Shown here one piece after another: positions 1-9,796 of a DNA stretch of 64,000 nucleotides; within the stretch, counting starts at the first letter, position 1, and each line of letters opens with the position of its first letter. This stretch comes from Phoma sp. XZ068 (Eukaryota; Ascomycota; Dothideomycetes; Pleosporales; Didymellaceae). The position numbers and the translations under genes are program-made. The stretch is from NCBI GenBank assembly GCA_004835665.1, contig RBKR01000001.1, positions 372,001 to 436,000 of the forward strand, given 5' to 3'. Under the pieces are notes generated by a model, which was not told the origin of the DNA, did not search any database, and saw only the letters and a list, made by a program, of their open reading frames with translations.

Positions 1-11
1 CCTGTTGAGAC

Positions 12-1793
12 ATGACAGAGCTCTCTCAATCAGCTCAACATGGCATCTCTGAGGTTGCAGACGGCAGCAAAGATACAGCCGATGCTGTCGTACTGGCTCG
101 CAGTGGAAGCAACGACGATTCCACCACCAATGATCTTCAGCCAGCGCCTCTGCGATGGAAACTTGCAGCTATTCTACTAGTCACGGCCATTGGGTTCGGA
201 TCGCAGTGGAGTTCGGGTATCACTGCCGCCATGAAGACGACGATTAAGAAAGAGTTGAAAGTCAACAACAAGCAATTTGCGTTGCTGGAGGCTAGCGAGG
301 ATTTCATGGTCACGGCATTGATGCTGGTCAGCGGGATTGTTACTGATCGCATTGGCGGTGCAGGTACGAGTTAGGACTGGAAGCAATACAGCGACGACTA
401 ATCTTTGCGCAGGTGCCATGCTCTATGGCAACATCATCTACTCTATCGGCTCCATCCTTGTAGCAGGGGCAGCCCAGACCCGTTCATATAAGTTCATGCT
501 TGCTGGGCGAGTGGTCCGCGCGCTGGGAGACATCGCTACCCAGGTAGCGCAGTACAAGGTGTTCTCATCCTGGTTCGCGCCCGGAAACGGATTCGCTTCC
601 ACTCTTGGATTCGAGCTGGGTATCGGGAAGATTGGCGCATTCGCAGGCAAATCGTCAGCCAACATTATCGCGAAGCGAACAGGCGATTTCGCTTGGGTGT
701 TCTGGGTCGCCGTTTTCATGAACATATTCACCAACGTCATGACAGTTCTATTCTATTGGTTCACCAAGGTTGCAAACAGCAAATTTCATGGTGTTACTGA
801 CCCGGCCACGGGCGAGCGGCTAGTGGAGAAGTCGAAAAAGTTCGAGTTGCGCAAGGTGCTTGAGTTGCCGTGGACGTACTGGTTTGTCATGGCATTTTCG
901 TTGTTTGAGACAAGTACAGCCATTGTATTCCTACAGAACGCGACAGAGCTCGCCGAGCAGCGGTTTGGGACGGATTCCATCGTTGCGGGATGGTATTCTG
1001 CTACACTCCAATATGCTGGTGAGTGATTCGATCCTCTGGGATAGCTTGAGTGAGTGCTGATGCTGTCACAGGTTTCTTCGTCGTACCGTTGCTTGGAGTC
1101 TTTCTAGACCTGTTTGGGCAGCGTATTTCCGTTTGTGAGCAACTGGCCCCTTACTCTCGCTACTACGTCGTCGCTAACATGTACGAGTGGTTTTTTGTGG
1201 TATCGGCATGTTCACGTCAATGCTGCTTGTCTGCTTTGCAAACACGATCAAAGGCACTGCTGCAAGCTTTGGCGTATTCGCTTTCGCGTATTGCTTTGGA
1301 CCTGCAACCATTATCGATAGCATCCGCACGTCTATGTGGGATCCCTCTTTCTTTGGCTCTGCGTATGCTCTGAAAATCACTATGAATAATGCGTAAGAAT
1401 AACTCACTAGCATTTGCTGACTATCTTACTGATGGATCTTTCAGCATGAACATCATCGTCCGCGTTATTACGGGCGTCATCCAGGACCGCGACAACAACT
1501 CCTATGACCGCGTCACCATCGTATACGTTGTCCTCGCAGGCGCATCTGTGCTTGTATCGTTTGCGCTATCTGTCACATCCTGGAAGCTCGTTGACCTCAA
1601 CCAATTGCAGTGGTCGCGCAAGCTGCGCACTGCCCGGCGGAATTTGCTCATCGAGCGGAAGCAAGCGTTCAATGAAAAGGACAGAGAAAAGAACAGAGTG
1701 ATTTCGTTGAGCTGTTTCGTGGCACTGATTGTGCTCATCCTGGGCAGCTGGTGTGGGTACTTTTGGGGAATTGCAACAGGAAACAACGATTGA
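12..1793 (+). CDS. MFS transporter, MFSD1-like
   Basis: This gene encodes a multi-pass major facilitator superfamily carrier of about 524 residues. I read five exons: 12-363, 413-1018, 1072-1134, 1188-1392 and 1445-1793, all with GT-AG borders and consistent phase. The ATG at 12 follows the window edge closely, so an upstream exon cannot be excluded, but a 50-residue hydrophilic N-terminus before the first membrane segment is normal. Hydrophobic segments recur throughout, and a GIVTDRIGG loop after the second segment matches the MFS loop 2-3 signature. The gapped similarity to MFSD1-like carriers is from memory of the family; the substrate is unknown. The short third exon (63 nt) is supported by frame and by a CTAAC branch site before the next acceptor. 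It ends convergently with the small secreted protein gene about 1 kb away. Confidence 0.8.
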
Positions 1794-2819
1794 GGGGCTT
1801 GAGTGCTTCAAATATGACTATTTGGACAATGGAAAATGCTCCAGGAGGCTTACCCATCAGCAAACATGAGGTTGTTTACCATGGAAGATTGAATATTGGC
1901 TGTTTGACATTGTTACCTAGGTAACAATGTATGGCCTGCTCGTCTTAGATCTCTGGGTACGGCGGTATGCTACGCAAAGATTTTGGGCATTTGATCGATT
2001 GCAGTGGTGAGGGAAACTCCGTCCAATTTCCACAATCACCTCGTCTTATTCAGATCGATCCGTGCTCTCGGAACCTATATCCAATATCACATAGCCGATA
2101 CGGGCGTTATGTATATGGAGAAACGAGCAGAAAATGCATGTGCTGTATTATTTGAAAGAGACGGCCTCAAACTGAGTTCCGAAGAATCACAGTGGATTTA
2201 CTCTAGTGGCTAATATGAGTGATAATTTAGAAGAGTAGAATAGAGATTCAATTATGACTTTACTCCATTTTCTGGTATTAGTCTCATATATTGCTATAGT
2301 AGAACAAGAAAAGTATTAGAGTATATAAAAGTTCAAGTATTAAAATATAACTGTTACGAGTAAAAGAAGCGGTAGCCAGGCACCAGACCAAATAGAGCAG
2401 GAGAAGGTGCCAGGTTATAAATAGATGGCACAGAGTTGTCTTGTAACTACGTTTGCGATTTGGACCCTGAGGTGGAGGCAACATAGACACGTAACTGGGT
2501 TTCAAGGTTCATTTGCTAACCCAACTTTACAAGTAAATAGCCTCTGTAATCAAGATTTTGATATTTCAAGTATGTTGTTTATGCAGGCTTATAGCTGTAC
2601 TTTCTATAAGCACTTGGCTACAACTCACCTCTTCACGGCTTACCTCTTCCAGGATTAGCTACCCTAGGCAAGATATCACGAACACCCCATAACAATTCAA
2701 AAGTCGACGAGTGCATGGAAATAATGAGATCGAGATTGGGTATATCTAGAACAGCGAGAGACATAAATGCGTATCGTAAAGTCATAGCGGGATAGAACCC
2801 GCCTCAAGTCTACCACCAC
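1794..2819. other. Convergent intergenic region with palindrome and TA-rich island
   Basis: No convincing gene. It holds a 24-bp perfect palindrome (1907-1930), a TA-rich stretch at about 2217-2350 that may be a decayed repeat, and a short GCGGG/CCCGC hairpin at 2787-2802 just past the stop of the next gene. Confidence 0.6.
1907..1930. repeat. 24-bp perfect palindrome
   Basis: The half-site ACATTGTTACCT is followed directly by its exact reverse complement, with no spacer. It lies about 115 bases after the stop codon of the MFS gene. It could fold as a hairpin in the 3' transcript, bind a dimeric protein, or be a relic of inverted-repeat DNA; the sequence alone does not decide. Confidence 0.9.
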
Positions 2820-3426
2820 CTACAACGCAACGGCAACAGCACCTACGACAGCGGCGATGGCACCATTGACATAGATACCCAAACCTGTCGCTTGAGGTGC
2901 CGCACCCTGGCTGCCGCTCGCTCTTGCGGCTTTGGGCACGACGCTCGACCAGATCTTGTCTTCCTCTTTCCGAACGCTCTCGAAAACTTTGAGCGCATCT
3001 GCTGGCATGGCTGTGTACCTATTGCATATACAGTTAGTGAAACTACAGGGATTGAAGAATTCGAAGGGAAGCTAACCAATCAGGAAGCGTAGTGTACCGT
3101 GTGAACGCGGTACCAGTAGCTGTGACCGCCGCTGGGATGCCGTCGCGGGTTCTTGCGTATGTGTAGAAGGCGCCTTTCGCACTTTTCACATCAGACTGGG
3201 TTTGGACTGCTGCTTCATAGCTCTCATATGCTTTTGAGATGGCATTGATGATAGATGTTGACTGTCATGGTAAGCACATGTCTTGTTTGGCCAATGTTCT
3301 CGTAAGCTATTCACATACCTCCGCATCGTTGGTATACCACCACTCAGTTTGTCCGGTTCTGATGTCGAATCTAGCTAAGGCGGAGCCGGCCATGACGGCC
3401 ACAGCGAGGATCGACTTGAGAAGCAT
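2820..3426 (-). CDS. Small secreted, probably GPI-anchored protein
   Basis: The gene encodes about 163 residues. I assembled three exons on the minus strand: 3426-3319, 3261-3077 and 3018-2820; the frame holds across both introns (the second joins TG|G to make a Trp codon). Residues 1-19 form a clear signal peptide (MLLKSILAVAVMAGSALA). The middle is a hydrophilic helical-looking domain without recognised motif. The last about 20 residues are hydrophobic and preceded by a small-residue Ser/Gly/Ala/Pro stretch, the usual layout of a GPI-anchor signal. Likely location is the cell surface or wall; function is unknown. Similar short secreted proteins with such tails are common in plant-associated Dothideomycetes, but I cannot name a family. 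Confidence 0.75.
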
Positions 3427-3786
3427 TGTACAGGCTGTTGATTCTTATGTGATGTTTTGTTGGCTGATGTGGTATTTGCTGGGTTAATCAAGGTAGGACG
3501 AGGTAAGAATGCCAGGATAGAGGAATTTTTCGAGGATCCCGAGAGAATTAGTACCGCGTTTGGCAACCATTTTTGCCTCGGGACTTGTCTCCAAGGCTCG
3601 TTTCGCTGTGGTTGCCTGTCAGGCCTCCAGTACAATATTGAATCAGTTAACCGAAGCTGGCCAAGTTGGTTGTTTTGGGTTCGTTTCCGAATGCTTAGCG
3701 CAAATTCAAGCTCTTTAGCCGCTGACCGGTCAGCCTCTCTGACCCACTATTTCAGTACCTGTATCGCGTTTTCCAGCCCATGGGAT
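3427..3786. other. Intergenic, upstream of small secreted protein gene
   Basis: This carries the promoter side of the small secreted protein gene and the 3' flank of the pyroglutamyl peptidase gene. I see no motif I can support. Confidence 0.5.
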
Positions 3787-4497
3787 TTACATGACATGTA
3801 CCAGTGCGCGAACTACCTCTTGGGTCACTCTCACGCCAACCAGTATGTCAGCTTCAGTCTCTAGCGGCGGAACGTGGAAGAAAACTGCGTGCCGGTTCCC
3901 GGTGTGACTTTGAAGGTGGAGCATGGCTACATAGTAACAGAAGCCACAGACATACGTTCCCACATCGTCGCTGAGTTGTACAAGCACGTTCTGCATTTCC
4001 GGCCTTATTCCCTTCTTGGCGCCGTGTTTCGAATCGTTGTGTGTTGCAAGGGTAATTGAGGCGCAGCTGGCTTGCCAGATCTCTTCCGCAGCATCAATGT
4101 CCAGGGTAGTTGACAACGAGGCAGGTGATTTGGCGAAATATTTTTTGTTCTCAATACGCGTGAAGACCTTGCGGCGAATGTCAGGAATTTCGTGGTAGCC
4201 TTCCCGTTCCGCACTACGTTCGAGCTTAAACACGCCACGGCCGCTGTCAGCATCCAGGCCCGTATGCATGACGAGGTTGGGCTTATGGGTCTCGATCAGG
4301 GCTGTGACCTGAGTCCTGATGTCGTTATATGCCGCAGGCATGGGATCGGTCGGAACGACCAACTGGATCGATTCGCCATCTAGACCTGTGATGGAAGCGG
4401 GAAGCCTGCGAGCTATTTCCCACGAGGGGTTTGTCGTGACATCTAAGAAAGGGCCAAAGCCAGTGATCAGTACCTTGACGGGTACCGCGGATGACAT
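3787..4497 (-). CDS. Pyroglutamyl peptidase I (peptidase family C15)
   Basis: A 236-residue single-exon cytosolic cysteine peptidase expected to remove N-terminal pyroglutamate from peptides. The N-terminus has the family hallmark GFGPF (residues 13-17) followed by NPSW. The catalytic triad can be placed by motif: Glu93 in FKLERSA, Cys184 in GTYVCGFCYY and His208 in VFFHVPPLE. Length is close to bacterial and fungal C15 enzymes (about 210-250). The ATG at 4497 starts directly before the first beta strand, so it is the natural start. It is divergent from AROM and shares the 459-bp upstream region with it. Confidence 0.9.
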   Translation of the reverse strand: MSSAVPVKVLITGFGPFLDVTTNPSWEIARRLPASITGLDGESIQLVVPTDPMPAAYNDIRTQVTALIETHKPNLVMHTGLDADSGRGVFKLERSAEREGYHEIPDIRRKVFTRIENKKYFAKSPASLSTTLDIDAAEEIWQASCASITLATHNDSKHGAKKGIRPEMQNVLVQLSDDVGTYVCGFCYYVAMLHLQSHTGNRHAVFFHVPPLETEADILVGVRVTQEVVRALVHVM

Positions 4498-4956
4498 GAC
4501 GAAGAAAGACGAGTAAATGGCAACCAGCGGTGCGATGCACGGGGCTGGCTACTCTACTTAACCAGGCGCAATGCCAAGCACACGTTACTGACTACCTCCA
4601 GGCACTGTACAGGTGAAGTCCCACGGATCTGCATATGTACATGGATTGTCTTACAAAAGGGCGCAGGTGTGGCTGACAGTCGCAGCTGTGGCGCTGAAGG
4701 AGGAAGCCAGCTGTTGGCCGAGATCGGTGGGGCACACTCACCGCTCCCAAAGTTCTGCCACCTTGACTCACTTCGGAGCACTGTTGACCTGCGCCGCACA
4801 ACAGCATTCTGAAAGAGATTGTTCTTTGGTACTCGCCAATTGCATATTTTGTGCTCACACCAGCTTGTGTACTAATTTTCCGAGGCCTCTGTGATTGTAG
4901 AGCAGCCCAATCGCAAGTAGGGCATTCTGCCCGCACAAACCTCAACACCAAGCATC
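4498..4956. other. Divergent promoter region of pyroglutamyl peptidase and AROM genes
   Basis: A 459-bp region between two divergent starts. It contains a perfect TGACTCA at 4764-4770, described separately. No clear TATA box is seen near either start. Confidence 0.6.
4764..4770 (+). promoter_or_regulatory. TGACTCA, Gcn4/CpcA-type cross-pathway control element
   Basis: A perfect 7-bp consensus site for the bZIP regulator Gcn4 (CpcA/CPC1 in filamentous fungi) lies 187 bases before the AROM start codon. Aromatic amino-acid genes are classical targets of this regulator, so the position is meaningful. The motif occurs by chance several times in 64 kb, and it also sits upstream of the divergent peptidase gene, so function is inferred. 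Confidence 0.55.
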
Positions 4957-7900
4957 ATGGCGGCCCACGGAACCTCTGCAGCGCCTACCAAGGTGACCAT
5001 CCTCGGCAAGGACTCCATTGTGGTCGACTACGGGCTCTGGCAGAGCTACATCGCCGAAGACTTGATAAAGAACATCCCATCGTCTACCTACGTCCTCATC
5101 ACCGACACCAACATTGGCCCAACCTACATTCCTACCTTCGAGAAGGCCTTTAGTGCCGCCGCCTCGGCCAGCGCAACTCAACCGCGGTTACTCACGTACA
5201 CGATTCCCCCCGGCGAGAACTCAAAGTCACGGAACACAAAGGGCGTGGTTGAAGACTGGCTACTGTCGCAAGGATGCACGCGCGACACCATCATCATCGC
5301 CCTGGGCGGCGGTGTTATTGGCGACATGATTGGCTTTGTCGCTGCCACCTACATGCGCGGCATCAAGTTCGTCCAAGTGCCAACGACACTGCTGGCCATG
5401 GTCGACTCGAGTATTGGCGGCAAGACAGCCATCGACACACCAGCGGGCAAGAACCTCGTCGGCGCCTTCTGGCAGCCTGAGCGCATCTACATCGACCTGC
5501 AGTTTCTCGAGACTCTGCCGAAGCGTGAGGTCGTCAATGGTATGGCTGAGGTTGTCAAGACCGCTGCTATCTGGGACGAGAAGGAATTCACCACCCTCGA
5601 GGGTAATGCAAACACAATACTGGCGGCGCTTGATCAGAAGACCGAGGGCGGGAGAAGGAACTTCGACAGCATTTCCGGCATATTGAAGCGCATCGTACTT
5701 GGTTCTGTGCGCGTCAAGGCCGAAGTAGTCTCAGCTGACGAGCGCGAGGGCGGCCTGCGCAATCTGCTGAACTTCGGCCACTCGATCGGTCACGCCTTCG
5801 AGGCTATCCTCACCCCTCAGATCCTACACGGCGAGGCAGTCGCCATTGGCATGGTCAAGGAGGCCGAGCTTGCGCGTTACTTGGGTGTACTGGATCCCTC
5901 TGCAGTGGCACGCTTGACCAAATGCATTGCCAGCTACGGCCTGCCCACCTCACTCGCAGACAAGACTGTGCGCAGACGGACAGCAAACAAGCACTGCCCT
6001 GTCGACGAGCTCATTAAGATTATGGCCGTTGATAAGAAGAACTCTGGCAGTATTAAAAAGGTTGTTCTTTTGTCTGGCATCGGCCGTACACATGAGAAGA
6101 AGGCTAGCACAGTCGCAGACCGTGACATCAAGATCGCACTTTCTCCCAGCATCTCCGTCCACCCTGGTGTCCCCAGCGATTTGAACGTCACCTGCACACC
6201 TCCTGGATCCAAGAGTATCTCAAACCGAGTGCTTGTACTTGCAGCGCTTGGAACTGGTTCGTGCCGTATTAGCAACCTGCTGCACTCTGATGATACCCAA
6301 GTCATGTTGGATGCACTTGCCAAGATGCAAGGTGCGAGCTTCTCCTGGGAAAATGATGGCAAGGAGTTAGTCGTTACTGGAAATGGTGGCAACTTGAAAG
6401 CAACAAACGATGAGCTTTACCTCGGAAATGCTGGTACAGCAGCACGTTTCTTGACCTCAGTAACCGCCCTTGCGCAACCTGTTGAGGGTGTCACATCGAC
6501 AATTGTCACCGGCAATGCCAGGATGAAGGAGCGCCCGATCGGCCCTCTCGTCAAATCGCTGCGAACTATGGGTATTGACATCGACTACCAAGAGAGCCAA
6601 GGTAGCTTGCCATTGCGCATTGCAGCCTGCGGCGGTTTTGGAGCCAGCGAAGGCGAGAAGGTGTTCACTGGTGAGATTGAGCTTGCCGCGACTGTCTCCT
6701 CACAGTATGTGTCTTCCATTCTGCTGTGCGCGCCTTATTCAAAGAAGCCTGTCACTCTCCGCCTGGTTGGTGGCAAGCCTATTTCGCAGCCATACATTGA
6801 TATGACCATCACTATGATGGCTTCGTTCGGTGTTCAGGTAGAGAAGTCATCCACCGAGGCAAACACCTACTACATTCCCAACAAGCCTTACGCCAACCCT
6901 GCTGAGTACGTCGTTGAGAGCGATGCCAGTTCGGCTACGTACCCCCTAGCCATCGCGGCCATTACAGGAACCACCTGCACTGTGCCAAACATTGGTTCAA
7001 GCTCTCTGCAAGGAGATGCTCGTTTCGCAATCGAGGTGCTGAGGCCCATGGGTTGCAAGGTCGAGCAGTCAGCAACATCAACGACCGTCACCGGTCCACC
7101 GCGAGGCGAGCTGAAGGCGGTCAAGGAGATTGACATGGAGCCCATGACCGACGCCTTCCTTACCGCATCGGTCCTGGCTGCTGTTGCGTCCTCGAACGGC
7201 ACTTCGACCACAACCCGCATTTACGGAATTGCCAACCAGCGAGTAAAGGAGTGCAACCGCATTCAGGCCATGGAGGACGAGCTTGCCAAGTTCGGTGTAA
7301 CTTGCAGACAGTTCGACGATGGCATCGAGGTGGATGGAAGAGGCTACCAAATCGATGCGCCGAAGGAGGGTATCCACTGCTACGATGACCACCGCGTTGC
7401 GATGAGTTTTGCTGTCCTCGCGTTGGTTGCACCCGAGCCTGTGCTTATCCTTGAGAAGGAATGTACTGGCAAGACATGGCCAGGTTACTGGGACTCACTC
7501 AACCAGATCTTCAAGGCGGAGCTTGACGGCGTGGAGCTACCGCACAAAGCTATCCACGACAGCAGAATAGGCTCAACAGTCAAAAACAAGTCTATCTTCT
7601 TCATCGGCATGCGCGGTGCCGGCAAGACAACAACCGGTCGATGGGCAGCTCGCATTCTGGGGTGGCCGCTCATTGATTTGGACACGGCTCTCGAAGAACA
7701 CCTAGGCATGACCATTCCCGAACTTATCCAGAAGCAAGGCTGGGAAGGGTTCCGAGCCGAGGAGCTGAAGATTCTGCAGAAGACCATGAAAGAGAAACCT
7801 ACCGGACACGTCTTTGCATGTGGTGGCGGTATTGTTGAAAGTCCGGAAGCTCGTAAGCTCTTCGTTGACTACCAAAAGAGCAACGGAGTTGTTCTGCTAG

Positions 7901-9796
7901 TAAACCGTGATATCGCCAAGGTGATGGATTTCCTTCAGATCGACAAGACACGACCAGCCTACGTCGAGGATATGATGGGTGTCTGGCTGCGACGGAAGCC
8001 TTGGTATCTGGAGTGCAGCAACTACCTGGTCAACAGCCAGAGCTCGGACTCAACTGGGTTTGTCAGGGCCTTGGAGGACTTCGGCCGCTTCTTAAAGATG
8101 ATTACAGGAAGGACCTCCGCGCTGAAGTCGATCCGTAAGAGGAAGCAATCCTTCTTCGTCTGCCTGTCAGCACCACAAGTCGGGCCTTTGCAGAAGGATA
8201 TGGCAGAAATTACTGTAGGTGCAGATGCGGTGGAACTCCGAGTTGACCTGCTTGAGGATCCTAAGTCACCCGAAGGACTGCCATCACCCGAGTTTGTCGT
8301 TGAGCAGTTGACTGCACTCCGTCAAGCTACATCCTTACCGGTTGTCTTCACGATAAGAACACAATTGCAAGGCGGCAAATTCCCTGATGAAGCTTACAGC
8401 GAGGCACGTGAACTGTACCAGACTGCGCTTCGGGTAGGCTGTGAGTTCTTGGACCTGGAGATGACTATGCCTGAATACATCCTCCGTGAAGTCACCGAAC
8501 AGAAGGGCCACACCAGTATCATCGCAAGTCACCATGACCCCAGAGGCGAGCTGAGCTGGGATAATGGCTCGTGGATTCAGTACTACAACCGGGCTTTGCA
8601 GTACGGCCACGTCATCAAGCTTGTTGGTGTAGCCAAGTCATTGAAAGACAACTTTGCTCTTGCTGAGTTCAAGTCATGGGCAGAATCTGCACACCCTGTA
8701 CCCATTATTGCCATCAACATGGGTGAGCACGGTAAGCTGAGCAGGATTTTGAACGGCTTTATGACACCAGTTTCGCATCCACTTCTTCCTTCCGCAACAG
8801 CACCTGGTCAACTGACGGCTGCTGACATCCGCCGGGGTCTGTCACTGATGGGCGAAATTCAACCCAAGAAGTTCTGCATCTTTGGTTCACCTGTCCAACA
8901 AAGTCCGAGCCCGCGTCTGCACAACCGGCTTTTCTGCGAGACAGGACTGCCGCACAACTACACCTTCGTCGAGACCGCTGACACAACACCTATCAAAGAC
9001 ATCATCCGAGCCCCAGATTTTGGAGGAGCTAGTGTCACCATTCCTCTCAAGCAGGATGTGGCACCGCTACTGGATGGCATAGGTCCTGAAGTTGAAGCCA
9101 TTGGAGCTCTCAATACCATTGTGCCCGAAACTTCTGTCGACGAAGCAACCGGCAAAGAAGTCACGCGTCTCATCGGCCGCAACACAGACTACCTTGGTAT
9201 GGTCCTCGTCTTGAAGAACGCTGGAGACCAGCGCTTGCCTGGCGAGCAGCACTCTGGCCTCGTCATTGGCGGCGGAGGCACAAGCCGTGCCGCCATCTAC
9301 GCATTGCATGAGATGCAGTACAGTCCCATCTACCTTCTCGGCCGCAACAATGAGAAGATGGAGAAACTGCAGGCCGACTTCCCTGCTGATTACGACATCC
9401 GTGTCATCAAGGACACAAGCGCAGTCGAGACCTTGGAGCGTCTACCAACTGTCGCCATTGGTACCATCCCCGCTGACAAGCCTATTGATACGGCTATCCG
9501 CGAGACCTTGATTGCGTTGTTCGATAAGGCCAAGACAGCGGAGAACGCTGCGCAGATGACTTTGCTCGAGATGGCTTATAAGCCTCCGGTCACTGCACTG
9601 ATCCAGTTGGCGCAAGACGCCGGTTGGAAGACTGTCAATGGCCTTGAGGTTCTTGTTGGCCAGGGTGTGCATCAGTTTGAGTACTGGACTGGCATCAAGC
9701 CGCTGTATGCGATTGCGAGGGTAAGTTCCATGGACGCAAACAAGGCCTTGACAAATACTAACCTCTTTATAGGAAGCGGTTCTGAGCGGCTACTAA
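4957..9796 (+). CDS. aroM: Pentafunctional AROM polypeptide
   Basis: This cytosolic fusion enzyme carries out shikimate pathway steps 2-6, from DAHP to EPSP. The protein is about 1595 residues, as expected. Domains in order: 3-dehydroquinate synthase (about 10-390; metal-site NFGHSIGHAFE and HGEAVAIGM), EPSP synthase (about 410-850; PPGSKSISNR, LGNAGTAARF, RMKERPIGP), shikimate kinase (about 876-1060; P-loop GMRGAGKTT), type I dehydroquinase (about 1064-1290; SHHDPRG and Schiff-base region HVIKLVGVAK) and shikimate dehydrogenase (about 1304-1595; GSPVQQSPSPRLHN and GGGGTSRAA). Exon 1 is 4957-9720; a 52-bp intron at 9721-9772 leaves a final exon of only 24 nt (9773-9796) ending AVLSGY. Reading through the intron would give a different C-terminus; the spliced one resembles other AROM proteins. 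Probably under cross-pathway control through the upstream TGACTCA. Confidence 0.97.

Noticed and set aside
2770..2822. tRNA-like sequence with a GGTTCTATCCC box on the minus strand
   Set aside because: The B box lacks the required purine after the GGTTC core, no acceptor stem can be paired, and the segment directly follows the stop codon of the small secreted protein gene. It is better read as a short hairpin.
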